A stretch of DNA of 64,000 nucleotides. Source: Tilletiaria anomala UBC 951. Taxonomy: Eukaryota; Basidiomycota; Exobasidiomycetes; Georgefischeriales; Tilletiariaceae. Shown here piece after piece: positions 46,206 to 57,302 of the stretch. The stretch spans positions 186,001 to 250,000 of the forward strand of contig NW_013547011.1 of assembly GCF_000711695.1 (NCBI RefSeq), in the 5' to 3' direction. A model generated the notes under the pieces. It ran no database searches. It was given only the letters and a program-made list of their open reading frames with translations, and was not told the origin of the DNA. The first letter of the stretch is position 1. Each line of letters starts with the position of its first letter. A program made the position numbers and the translations under genes.

Positions 46206-49088
46206 TTACAGACTCAGTGTGTACTCCTTGCCCATGTGCAACGCAATTGCTTCCAGATTGCCCCCAAACCTCCTCAGCGCTTTTTTCTCTGTGCGCATCT
46301 CCTCCACCAGAAATCTGGCCGTAACAGCGGCGTCGGCGTTGGGGCCAACGATAATGCCCATTTCTGAAGGGCCTCTAGGTCTCGGAGATGCGGTGCGTGA
46401 GAGCGTTGAGAGGCTAAAGCCACGCGATGAGCCGCTGTGTGTCCTCCAGAACAGAGGGGTGCGCCCGTGCCGCTCCTTGGAGTCAGCATCAGGCGAAGGC
46501 TCGCGCGAAGACATGCGGGCCTCCTTGTTTTGCTTGTGCTCGGTATCGATAGCCGATGTGGATTGCGTCATGTGCTGATAGTCGCATGTTGAGCCGCTTG
46601 AGCGTCTGCTAGTATTGCTAAGCTGACTCGCGCTACGACGCAATGCGTGGCCTTCAGGCTCCTGCACATGGGATTGACCGGTACGGGACGGCATGTTGGC
46701 TCTGTCATTTGGCTTCGTTTCCTGCTGCTGCTGATCCTCTGCTGCCTGCAGTCTCTCAGCTTCCTCGAGCTGCGTCGACAGATGCTGCCACGCTGCCTCG
46801 ACGAGTGGTTTCCATTCCTGGAGTAGTGCATCGGCCCAGGTGTGGGCCCCAATAAACCCGGAGATGGACTTTTCGTATTCTTGCCAAGACAGGCCGAATG
46901 CCTCGGGTGGAGATGGAACGACGATGCGACCGCTGGCTGTGGGCAGGCGGTTGTAGAGAATATGCAGCAGGATGAGCGGCGGGGCAGCTCTGAATGCGCG
47001 AACCGTCTCGGCCGGCAGCACTTGTTGGCCATCGGGACCAGCATGTGTATCACGCCCCTGTCCCTTTGCGCGCAATGCCAAGGAGACAGCTTCGGGATTG
47101 ACCTCGAGTACCTGGACGCAAGTGACGATGCTCTTGAGACCATGTAGAGCCTCAGCAAGAGCGGCCCGTGCTAGCTCATCTACCTCATTGTGTTCATCCG
47201 AGCTGCTATTGTCATCCTCGTCATCCACAGAAGGCGCAACAACGACGTGGGAGCTCAGAGCTCTTCTACGCGCAGGCTCGTCGTAGAAGCCGCTGCAGAA
47301 CTCCTTGACAAGCCTTTCAACAGTTTGTAGTTCAGCAATAATCTGTGCAGACTTTCTGCATCGGTAGAATCCGCCATCCGGCACGGGCTGCCAGCAATCA
47401 GGCGCTGCACGACCCGAGTTTGGGCGAGACAATTCGACAGGCTCGGAGCGTTTGCCTTTACCGGTCAGAGCGACGGCTTTCAGCGCAGAACTGAGCTGGG
47501 CAGGGCTAGGGTTGCGTTTGGCAGATTGGCCGTCTAAGAGCGATGCAACTTGGGGCGAAGCGACGGCGGAGATGCTACCGTTTGAATGCTGAAGGAGGGG
47601 CCCTTTCACCCCCAATGCTGAGCACATGAATGTCGCCTCCGCATTGCGCGCCGATAAGATGAACAGAGCCTTCCAGATGATGTAGATGGTGACGGAGATG
47701 AACCAGCCTTCGCCATCTTTGGATGTCCTGTTCTCAATTCGAGCGACGAGCATCCTGCGGCAGCCCGCAAGTCTGCCATCCAGCTCCTTCACCCAGACAC
47801 CGCCCCCGTTGCCCCCGTCTGCAGATTTTCCCGATGGCGAGACGTCACCGGGCGAGACGAGCGACTTAAAAGGCGTCATCGTACCATCGACCGTGCCCGC
47901 TGGTGAACCCGGTGTTTTCTGATCGGCGGGTGCACCACTGCCAAAAGCATTGAGCTGAGACACCGGCGTGAAGGGTGCAGTGACGGCCTTTTGAATGCAC
48001 GTTGTGATGCTCATCTTGGTTCCACTCAAGATCGGCTGGATGACATGCAAGATCGTGCCCTCCATCTTTCTGCGGACAGGCGTGAGAATCTCCGAGACGA
48101 AGCGGGGCAGCTGGGGATGCTCGTCACCGTCACCCTCGAGGCAGCGTTCGAGTGAGTCTTCTACGATCCATTCGATCGCTATCAATCCGATGTTGAATTC
48201 CATCGCGGCGGGCAGAACACGACCCTCCTTTGGCGTGGACGGGATCTTGAGGACGTTGGGATCCTTTGAGGAGGATATGAGCAGCGAGTCGATGCGCGTG
48301 GCAAAGAGCGTAAGGGCTTTCAAGACCTGCCTTGCAACTGCGCGGAGAAGGTACGAGTCCACGCTAGCAGCATAATGCAACTGCTCTGTGACAGTCTGTG
48401 CGAGTTCTTGCACCCGAATCTTGTCCGGCAGCTTCTTTCCCTCGTAGGAAATAATCGAGAGCGTCGGAATGCCAACTGTGTCCCTCTGACCACCGATTCC
48501 GTTTCCCACACCGACACCGATGACCTTGGCAGCACCAGCTACGGTGCTAGAGACGCTCACAGCGCTATTCATGGCAGCAGCACCTGGCGCACAAGGCAAG
48601 AAAGCCTTGTTGACCAGGTCGCTCAACTTGAGCGAGTAGTGGGCCAAGAGCTGAGGATCGGGGTTGGCTGGGGGCGCCATTTTTCCTGAAGTCACGGTGC
48701 TAAGCGTGTTAACAGGTTGCTGAGGCGGGCTGTTACGAGCCGATGTAGGAGTACCAGGGACACTTTCGGCACCATTTGTGACGGCGGCACCCTGTTTGCG
48801 CGTCAGGCTTGACATTTTGTCACCGGCCTTGGAGACTGAGTTGGAAAAGGAAGAAAGGCCCAATCCGAAGCCGAACGTTTTGGGCTTTGCAATGGCTGAG
48901 CACCCGTCGACACCGAACCCAGTGGTCCCCACACTTGATAAGGGATGCTTTGTGCCCTGCTCTTTGGGAGCTATCGCAGCTGCAGCATCTGCTACACCAT
49001 CCCTGCGTAAGTCGACGCGGGAGATCCGTCCCTCGCGCACATCTTGCGCACTCTTACGAGTGGTGAAAATTGGCGCCTTGAGCGGCAT
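46206..49088 (-). CDS. Conserved-looking protein of unknown family, 960 residues
   Basis: Single-exon frame from an ATG at 49088. No known domain recognised. Visible order: Ser/Thr/Pro-rich N-terminus (~1-145); helical, ordered-looking block ~146-345 (DPQLLAHYSLKLSDLVNKAF, VQELAQTVTEQLHYAASVDS, EFNIGLIAIEWIVEDSLERC); Gly/Pro linker; a hydrophobic helix WFISVTIYIIWKALFIL (~467-483) that could be membrane-associated or buried; a further helical block ~570-770 with an acidic insert DDEDDNSSSDEHNEVDE; Ser-rich tail with SRTASPRPRGPSEMG; and a final short conserved-looking stretch AAVTARFLVEEMRTEKKALR. The alternation of ordered blocks and linkers suggests a scaffold or trafficking factor, but I cannot assign a function. 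Confidence 0.75.
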   Translation of the reverse strand: MPLKAPIFTTRKSAQDVREGRISRVDLRRDGVADAAAAIAPKEQGTKHPLSSVGTTGFGVDGCSAIAKPKTFGFGLGLSSFSNSVSKAGDKMSSLTRKQGAAVTNGAESVPGTPTSARNSPPQQPVNTLSTVTSGKMAPPANPDPQLLAHYSLKLSDLVNKAFLPCAPGAAAMNSAVSVSSTVAGAAKVIGVGVGNGIGGQRDTVGIPTLSIISYEGKKLPDKIRVQELAQTVTEQLHYAASVDSYLLRAVARQVLKALTLFATRIDSLLISSSKDPNVLKIPSTPKEGRVLPAAMEFNIGLIAIEWIVEDSLERCLEGDGDEHPQLPRFVSEILTPVRRKMEGTILHVIQPILSGTKMSITTCIQKAVTAPFTPVSQLNAFGSGAPADQKTPGSPAGTVDGTMTPFKSLVSPGDVSPSGKSADGGNGGGVWVKELDGRLAGCRRMLVARIENRTSKDGEGWFISVTIYIIWKALFILSARNAEATFMCSALGVKGPLLQHSNGSISAVASPQVASLLDGQSAKRNPSPAQLSSALKAVALTGKGKRSEPVELSRPNSGRAAPDCWQPVPDGGFYRCRKSAQIIAELQTVERLVKEFCSGFYDEPARRRALSSHVVVAPSVDDEDDNSSSDEHNEVDELARAALAEALHGLKSIVTCVQVLEVNPEAVSLALRAKGQGRDTHAGPDGQQVLPAETVRAFRAAPPLILLHILYNRLPTASGRIVVPSPPEAFGLSWQEYEKSISGFIGAHTWADALLQEWKPLVEAAWQHLSTQLEEAERLQAAEDQQQQETKPNDRANMPSRTGQSHVQEPEGHALRRSASQLSNTSRRSSGSTCDYQHMTQSTSAIDTEHKQNKEARMSSREPSPDADSKERHGRTPLFWRTHSGSSRGFSLSTLSRTASPRPRGPSEMGIIVGPNADAAVTARFLVEEMRTEKKALRRFGGNLEAIALHMGKEYTLSL

Positions 49089-50344
49089 GATGATGATGTT
49101 TCGGATGAAGGGATGTTCCAGGTAATACGGATGTGTGAGATGAATGGAGGTCGTCGATGTTCAGGGTCTGACGCAGGCTCCGACGTCCCGGCCAAGGACT
49201 GTGTTAGTCGCCCTCATCGATAGTAACAAACGCGCGTCTGCACAAGCTCGTTCGCGAGCGGCGAATCACAATACCGATGCTGGGTATCGGCGTTCAGGCT
49301 TTGATGGATAACCAAGTCGGTTGAAGGAGATGCTGCTTAAAGGCGACGGTGGTCTGCCTCTGCGAGAGCGTCGACAATATGATGAATGATGAAGGGGGTC
49401 CTTATGGGGGCCGGTCAGAGGAGTCCAAGTACAGAATCAACTGGACCAGGAGACCTCTAGCTGTCAAGGAGGTCCGGCTGCATGCAAATATAGATAAGAT
49501 AGCGTCAGCATGACACTTCGCATTCAGCCGCTCATCCATAGACGGAATGAAAATGACAAAGCAATGAAACTCACGATTCAGCGCGCACGTTTAAGCCACT
49601 ACAATCGGGGTCTATCATAGGTGTAAATGAACCTGCTGGGTGTAAATACTTCGGATGAATGCGGGACTACTGCCTGCTTGAACTAGAACGAAGTAGAGTG
49701 ATCTTCAGATACGTCTGGTACCAGGAAAGGATATTGGCATTTGTTATGATGGTGAACAAGATGTAAATATGCTTAAAAGCAATGCAAGCAGAGAGTGGTT
49801 GTGGCTCCCGAGTTCATTTTCAAGGCCAATGACAAGAAAATTCTTTCATAAAGTCACGTGATCCTCTTTCGCAGCACCACACAGAACCCCAGCCTCCCCT
49901 TTCTTTCTTTCTTTTTTCCGCCTTGTGCGGCGCATCAAAGGTGGCAATGTGCACCTCTCTCCAGCTTCTTGCTCACGGACAGCTATCCGTAGAACCGTAA
50001 TAACCTCGTAGAGACGCAGAACACGTAGAGCCATCAAAGTGATCAACCACATCTTCATGTACCACGCTCATCCACAGGACTGCGGCATGCTTTCTCCCCT
50101 TTGGTCGCGCTCAGCTAAAGGAACGTTAATGCTAACACCTGATGAATCTGCGCATACAGAGCAACCGACAAGCCGCTACAATTGCAGGCTGACGAAAGTA
50201 GAGGGATATGTCAAGTGCGGCGGCTTCATATGGCCGTCCATTTTTAGGCTACAAGATGTGAGTAAAGATGGAGATGCTTTGCCCTGCGCACATCGTTTCG
50301 ACGAAGCACAGAGATCTGGGCTCTGTCGTAGTGTAACTTCGTGA
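49089..50344. other. Intergenic
   Basis: 1.25 kb between the DTD stop and the 960-residue protein start. No frame with a domain, no RNA gene; the 500 bases before 49088 should be promoter. Confidence 0.5.
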
Positions 50345-51578
50345 TTACTTTTTATCAAAAGTGTCCAATACTGTGAATGGGTATGTGATGTCGTCAGAGT
50401 CGCATTTTCAGTCAGGGTAGGTTGAAGACTGCAGGGTACAGTGATATTGATTCATACTCACTGATGGTGACGGGACCATCGTTGACGAAGCTAACGTCCA
50501 TCATGGCGCCAAATTGACCATCTGTGGGAACGTAGAACGGAATGAGTGCGTGAGTGAGTCAGCCATTGGTGGGCATGCAAAGAGAGGCTGAGGAAGAGAG
50601 TTTAAAGCGACACACCTTTGATGCAATCACATTTGTATGCTTCACGCATACTAGCGAGAAACTGTTCGTACAGTTCCCGCGCGCTTTGACCGCCCATGGC
50701 CCTGTGAAAGTCCGGCTTGGTGCCCTTGTTCATGCGCGCATGCAATGTAAACTGTGAGACTGGGTTCCAGGGTGCAAAATTGGCGCGTTTTCCGGTTATA
50801 CATCCAGCACGGAGGCTTCAGTCGATCTGAACAAACTGAGTGTAAGGCAGAAGTGCAATGTGGACGAACCGCAAAGGACTTCTCCGCCCAGAGCCACCAC
50901 ATTTGTTTTCCAAGGTTTCCCGCCCCACAGCTCTTCCCCTCCTGATTTGTGGGCGCCATTCTGTGCGAGTGCCGTGTCTTGCGTGTCATCAGCTGGGTTT
51001 TGTTTTACTGGATCTTCCAGCTTGCCATTCGCATCCTCGAGTATAGAGGCGACAACTCGTCCCCCATGCCCATTAGCGACAATGAGCTTATCCGCCTCGC
51101 CTCTGAGAATCGCCTGGGCAGTCAGACCCTCATTCCAGAGCTTGGCGCCGAGCACTCTAGTGACAAGCGGTGAAATTTCGGCAGCGGTGTCCTCCGTTGA
51201 GATGCCGATCAGCGCGACGATGCCGGGTCCGATGCGTGAGATGATGCGGCCATTTACTGGAGAGGTTGCATCGAGAAGAGCGAACCGATGACAGATGGCA
51301 TTGAGGTTAGAGTGGAGTAGAGGCAGAAAATAGCCGCAAGGCTATGCATCAGTAGCCAGTGGTGGTGGTTTCCTTCCTTCTCCTACTGCTGTCCTTCATG
51401 CTTACGGGATTGTATTCCTACGCAAGACACCGCGAACCCCTCGCCGGGCTTCTTCCGTATCGTCACAAGATTGCATCATCCCCTAACCCCCTGGCCCCCG
51501 GTGAACAAAAGGTGGTAGTCGAATCTGTAGCTTACCTTCCACGGAAGCAGCCTTTACTCGCTGCAATACTGCGCGCAT
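50345..51578 (-). CDS. DTD1: D-aminoacyl-tRNA deacylase
   Basis: 219 residues from five exons: 51578-51536, 51256-50870, 50759-50616, 50521-50462, 50370-50345; every phase agrees. It hydrolyses D-aminoacyl-tRNA (and mischarged Gly-tRNA-Ala) to keep translation homochiral. Seen: N-terminus MRAVLQRVKAASVEVNGRII, EDTAAEISPLVTRVLGAKLW, both catalytic motifs VSQFTLHA (SQxTL) and VNDGPVTI (NxGPxT), and FHRAMGGQSARELYEQFLAS. The last coding exon is only 26 nt. Relative to the usual 145-180 residues there is an insertion of about 45 residues before WKTNVVALGGEV, rich in Asp/Asn/Gly/Lys. The first intron (279 nt) is long for this genome; its join (E|VNGRIIS) is strong. Confidence 0.93.
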
Positions 51579-54500
51579 GGTTGTGGATCCTGTTCGCAAT
51601 CATGCACTTGCACGGTCGATTTAAGCTGGAGCTGCCGAGGGACGAGCGAGAGCAAGCCAGACTTTGTTCGCAGCTTCTATCACTGATGACAGCACTGTGC
51701 AAATAGAGACGTGTCCCAATTTACAATGTATATGGTTTTCTTGGGGTACAGGTTAAGTGTTGTGAGTAGTGAATTGTCACCGCTCACCATATGCTGATTG
51801 CGATGTTTGAATTGGTAGACAGCTTTGGAGACTCGGACTCGAGACTCGAAAAGATGGCGGTAGGAAGTTGCGAGTTTCCCGACGCTGGGCGGACGGGTGG
51901 CCGGAGACGATAACCGCATTCAGCTCCTAGAGGAGGCAAGGATTATGCAACTCGACACAGGCTTGGGCTATCTGTCTTTCATACAGTCTATAGTGACATA
52001 CGGTATTAGATTGAATTACATACAGATAGAAATGCGGTCGACCACAAGATGACATGACAACATAAGCACGCGCTGGGGAGATGATGCAGGTGACACGGTC
52101 GCAAGTTGCAGCCAAAACATTATGCAGGACACCAAGTATGTAGCGAGCCAGACCACTCTCAAGTGGGTAGGGTAGTGAGACAGACGCTAGCAGACGCGCG
52201 CGCCAGCCTCCGGTTACGGGATTGTCAAACATTTCCTACCAGAGATATTTAGATTCTCTTGGGCCACACGGTGCCTCAATTTAAATGTGGTTATCTGTGT
52301 AGAGTCTAAGTTCAAACCCTGCCCTCAACCCTTGCAACATATAGCGATGCAGCCCCTCTCGAGATCGGACGCCCGCGTCTTGGCATTGCCCCCATGATGA
52401 ACTAATGGCAGAGCGGGCTGTAGTACCCGCAAACAAGATCGACGCCCCTAGGAGGTTTCAGGGCATAGGGATACTGGACCTAACAGTTGTGGATGTCTGC
52501 CTCACATGAGAGCCTCAGAGGTGGAAGTTGGGCGGGTCCCCGCGCAGACGACGGGCGATCACCGTTATAGTCCCATTCTCTTGAACGGGTCAGACAGACG
52601 TTCAAGAACCAACTAAGCATGAGACAATCATCGAGGAACGGGCCTTCGGACATGACTTGCTGATCGACATATCTGACGCCCAAATTTTGGGTTACGCCGC
52701 TATAGCTTACACCTGTGCGGATTTAAAACATCTGAACAAATTCTTCCAGCCTTTCGGCGACACCCAATTCACGGCTCAGACTGGAAGTGGGAGCAACATC
52801 GTATCATCTTATGTGGATGGTGCACCGCCATCAACAACAACATCATCAGCAACAGCAGGCATGTCAGGGTCTTCAAACAATCATCAAGGATTACCGATTC
52901 GCATCCAGCTACAAACACTTCCTTGTAATGATGACACGTGGTACGCTGGTTGTTGAAATTGGGACCATGAGAGTGATGACGAAATGTAGGCAGTCCATCC
53001 TACGCATCAATCCTTGATTGCGCTTCCAGCTCTCGAAATGTACGTGCCATGCGTGGGAAGAGCTAGGCCCAAGCGATCATCGAGGGCGTCGACGCAACTC
53101 GCCAGCTCCCCGGCGCGGGGCAAGATCCAAGCGAAAGCCTTGTCGACGGCGCGCTGCACGATGTCATCCACGTTGGAAGCAAACCAAGCATCCAAGTCAG
53201 TCCTGGCGAGCAGCGCAGCGTCGGAAGCGGTAGGATGCAACATAGCGGAGGCGGCAGTAGCATAGGGTGTGCCAGAGTGAATAGTGCCAATGGGAGGGTG
53301 TCCCATAGACAAGAGCGAGGGCGTGGGTTGACTTCACTTTTCACACCAAGGCTTTGGAGTTGAATCGCATGGGGAGTAGAGCATGGTGTTTGCGAAGACC
53401 CTCCGGCCCCTGAAGCCAGAAGAGGAGCTTTTCCCCAACTACGGAGATAGGTGTGAGTGATGAACTGCTCTCTGGCTATTCCGTTGCTAACCAAATGCGC
53501 TTCCCAGACGACATCCCCAACTTCCCGTCTCCGCACCATCCGAGTGGCTTCGGGTGCAAGGTGTCGAAGTGCTAGTTTGCCGTGGCAACAAGAAGTCATT
53601 GGCTTCTTCACAATGCTGAGATTTTTGTGCGCTTCTTCCTTTTGCTGTTCCCCGTGTGCTTGTCTATTAGCCATCGTGTTCATTCAATGTTCTCGTTTGC
53701 ACTCTGCTCTTGCTTCTCTGTTCTCAGTGAGCCACGGAAGGTCCATATTGTACCGCGAACGCAATTGACATCAGCCTACACGACTGTGAACGCAACAGAG
53801 CGCAGTCGCTTGCTAGTGTGAGTCAGAGGGAGCAAAAGATTGGGCGAGGGACAAAAGGGTGGAAGCTGCCTAGGCAACGGTCGTATCCGTTAATTGGCTC
53901 CTTTATCGTCTTGCAGAAGGCCATATCACCCATATACGGGGCTATGTATAAGTCTACAGGCAACGAGGTTCACTTGTGTGATGATGTAAGGAATCCATAT
54001 GAGGCTCTTGAGGGTGCAGGCCAGCGCAATAGCAGCGTGAGCGCGACATTAGGGGGGGTGATTATCCGACACCCGCTCTGATGGAGTTCCACAGGATCCC
54101 ATATGTAGCAGGCTGATTGTGGCGCCGCGTTGCAGATTTCCCTGCACCCAACCATTCGACCGCCGCAGGGCACCGGGGGAGTCACGGGGGAATCGCCGGA
54201 GACCTCCGGTTGCAGCCGCGAACTGAGCTCCACACAAGACTGGCTGGCGAGTGGTGCAAAGAGCTGACCACTTGTCCAGTGCCCGCTTTCGAGTGTCAGC
54301 GGGTGGAAAACTCTCCCTCTCCAAATTTACGGTGCCTACCCAGCCTGCTAGTGCTGAGACTTGTGTCTCAACAAAGGTCTCTTCGGAAGGCAGGATAAGC
54401 TTTTACTAACCCTCACGTCGTGCCCTCATGAAGCACAGCGTCACTTGTCTCAACAGTAGTTACGCCCTCCAGGCGCTGGACTGCTGTGGCAGCCTCCACG

Positions 54501-54949
54501 GCAGAGTAGAGAGTGCAGGGAGGTGGACAAGAGCTTCGGAGGCCCCGGGTTTGAGTGAGTTCTGGCGCCCGTGCCCGCCTGTGGTGGTGGTGACCGCCCG
54601 CTTCTGTCACCCCCGCAGGCGACCAACTGGGCGGTATAAAGAGGTGTTCCTCTTGTGCTGGCTGCATTGGAGGTCGCCCTTTCTTCTCCCTCACCAGCAA
54701 TCACCCTTCTCTCAGACTACATTTCTTGCCCTTCCCCTTGTCAGCATCGCAAGGTGAGCAAAGCCTCAATCCGAGGTGTTCAGCAGGCCTGAACACGCCC
54801 AGATCAACCAACTATCGTCGTATAGCCAGCAGCTTCACAGGTCCCTCTCAGAGCGACTTCAAACTCTCCTTCCACGCGAAGCAGTCCGCTTTTCCACTAC
54901 AAGTCTACTTCACGTTGGCACACATTTCCTTTGCTAGTTTCGATACACT
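51579..54949. other. Gene-poor 3.4 kb stretch upstream of the MAP kinase
   Basis: Divergent interval between DTD and the MAP kinase. Frames are short; the best is a 100-codon minus-strand frame with ATG at 53306 and end at 53007, containing helical-looking DLDAWFASNVDDIVQRAVDK, but with no family match or splice partner, so it is not called. No tRNA, repeat array or transposon ends recognised. Upstream of the kinase there is a TATA-like site and a C/T-rich leader. Confidence 0.5.
54635..54640 (+). promoter_or_regulatory. TATA box candidate for the MAP kinase gene
   Basis: TATAAA in a GC-rich context, followed by a long C/T-rich tract (about 54645-54735), 310 bases before the start codon. Placement fits a fungal core promoter. 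Confidence 0.5.
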
Positions 54950-56539
54950 ATGTCAGCAGCAGTCCTTTCTCCCTCGGTCGCCAATGCCCCAGCGGCGGCG
55001 GCACCGTCTGTCGCTTCTTCCACTGTCACCAAGCCTGCCGCCAGCACAAAGGAAAGCAGCAGCAGCACTGCGACGAAATCTCGCTCTAGCTCCACCTCTA
55101 AGCCATCTTCCAGCAAGTCGGCTCCGAGAAAGGTCCGGTGAGTCATCTTTTCGGACACGAGACAGGCTGCCTGTACGGGTTGGATCAACGCACGCTTTCT
55201 ACATAAGATCAGGACGCTGACCATTGCAACCTCTGGATTTTCCGTCGTCATCTCCCACCTATATCTTGCTCACATCATGACTGCTCTTGTCTATAACGAC
55301 ACCCCCATATTGCACTCATCTGCCGTGTCGATCTTTTGTCGCCGCCCCTCGACGCAATCGCTCCATCGATGCATGTCACCTGCTGAAACGGCCGTGCCTC
55401 GCTTCTACACGCCCACCCTGCAACTCACGCCTGATGATCGACCATCCGAATTGCGCTGCAAACACCTGGTCCTCCAAACCAGCTTCAATGTTGGTTCGCG
55501 CTACCGCGTCTGTGATGTGATTGGCGAGGGCGCATACGGAGTTGTCTGCTCGGCTGTCCACCGCGCCACCGGGCACAAGGTCGCCATCAAGAAGATCCAG
55601 CCTTTCGAGCACCAGATGTTCGCACTACGCACCCTGCGCGAGCTGAAGCTCCTTCGCTATTTCCAAGAGTGTGAGGTCTCTGAAAACATTATCTCAATCC
55701 TGGACATTGTTAAGCCGCCAAGCTACGAGGCCTTCACCGAAGTCTACTTGATCCAAGAGCTCATGGAGACCGACTTGCACCGCGTCATTCGAACACAGGA
55801 GCTTTCCGATGACCACGCACAATACTTCACCTACCAATCGCTGCGGGCGCTTAAGGCGCTGCACAGCGCCGATGTCATCCACCGCGATCTCAAGCCGTCA
55901 AATCTGCTGCTCAACGCCAATTGTGATTTGAAGGTGTGCGACTTTGGTCTTGCACGATCGGTTCTGACTGCCGAGCCGAATGGAGGCGAAACAGGCTTCA
56001 TGACGGAATACGTCGCGACGCGATGGTACCGCGCGCCGGAAATCATGCTCACGTTTAAGCAGTACACCAAGGCGATTGACATCTGGGCCGTCGGTACCAT
56101 CCTCGCCGAGATGCTTACCGGCCGACCGCTCTTCCCCGGCCGCGACTACCACCACCAACTCTCGCTAATCCTCGATGTCCTAGGGACGCCAACGCTGGAG
56201 GAATTCTACGCGATCAACTCGCGGCGATCACGCGACTACATTCGTGCGCTGCCGTTCCGCAAGCGTAAGGACTTCGCCAAGCTATTCCCGACCGCAAGTG
56301 CCGACGCGATCGACTTCTTGCAAAAGACACTCACATTCGATCCCAAGAAGCGCCTCACAGTCGAGCAGGCGCTTGAGCACCCGTACCTCGCCGCGTACCA
56401 CGACCCGGAGGACGAGCCGACAGCGCCGAGCCTGCCTGCCGACTTCTTCAAGTTCGACCTAGAGAAGGCGACCATCACCAAGGAGGAGCTGCGCGGCGAG
56501 CTGTGGCAGCAGATCCAGGAGTTCACTCCGCTGCTTTGA
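54950..56539 (+). CDS. KPP2: Fus3/Kss1-class MAP kinase (Kpp2/Ubc3-like)
   Basis: 414 residues, exons 54950-55137 and 55483-56539 (phase 2 join restoring APRKVR|FNVGSRYRV, the usual N-terminus of this class). After a ~57-residue Ser/Ala/Thr/Lys-rich extension the kinase is intact: GEGAYGVV (77-84), VAIKK with Lys99, HRDLKPSN (196-203), DFG (216-218), activation loop TEY (237-239), RWYRAPE, and the C-terminal common docking site YHDPEDEPTAP. ERK-type TEY and overall similarity place it with yeast Fus3/Kss1 and smut Kpp2/Ubc3. Family knowledge: these kinases transmit pheromone and plant-surface signals for mating, filamentation and infection. An ATG at 55277, inside the 345-nt intron, is in frame with the kinase and would encode a 420-residue form with another N-terminus. 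Confidence 0.93.
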
Positions 56540-57302
56540 GAGGCACTTGCTACCATCATTACTTCTGCTTCTGCCCATGCTCGTGCTTCTGCATGGGCAT
56601 CGGGAGCCCGTGTCCTGCGGCACACGGATAATCGGTTTACGTTTGGGTGCAGACTCGTCCTTTAATTGATACGGATATCGCACCGCGTATGGATACAAGC
56701 ATCCGCGCTTTACCTTCATTTGTAAGAAAAGAGAACAAGGACCCGGGACTTGGTTCCTCCCGTTCTGCACATTGTACCATTATCAAAATATCTCCATCAT
56801 TACTGTTATGCTGTATCTGGCAAGCATCCGCATCCTCTAGAATCTGCATGTAATTCTTGCGTTGTTTGAAAGCATTTCGCAGTTGTTCAGCTACGGATTG
56901 CCTTTGGCTACCATCGAGTCTGTCATTCGACCACGAAGCATTAGACACGACTTTAAATCAGTGGCAGACGCCTCCGGCACGTGAAAACCTGGAAGACGGG
57001 TTGATGCCTCCAATTCAGACTTTGCATTGTGTAGCGGCGGCAAGCCTGCTTTAGCATTGCTGAGGCACTCGTTCTGAAGAGGTGATGTGGTGATGCCTGA
57101 ACCAGTGTGTAGAAACTACCTGAACCGTGTCCTCAGCACGCGTCACTCCGCAGGCTGGGGCATCGTTGATGTCAGTCTTTCGATCGTTCCTCACATGCTT
57201 AACGACGCATAACATCGCTTTGAGACCGTCCTCCGCATTGCATCAAGGGCCGGGAACTCTGCGAACCAAGGCCCGTCGCTGCCGCCTACCAGGCTTATCA
57301 GA
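56540..57302. other. Intergenic
   Basis: 760 bases between the MAP kinase and the HAM1-domain gene, same strand. No supported gene, RNA or repeat. Confidence 0.5.

Noticed and set aside
50423-50461. 33-nt intron ending at CTGCAG near the DTD 3' end
   Set aside because: Too short to splice; the next acceptor (50371) gives the family-like ending VTIILDT.
51359-51706. 115-codon plus-strand frame with a hydrophobic start
   Set aside because: It begins at GTG and overlaps exon 1 and intron 1 of the DTD gene in antisense.
52255-52335. tRNA-like fragment with GTTCAAACCCT
   Set aside because: No T-stem complement and no acceptor stem; not a tRNA.
53007-53306. 100-codon minus-strand frame with ATG in the gene-poor interval
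   Set aside because: Helical-looking but no family, no splice partner and no context; could be chance or a relic, so not called as a gene.
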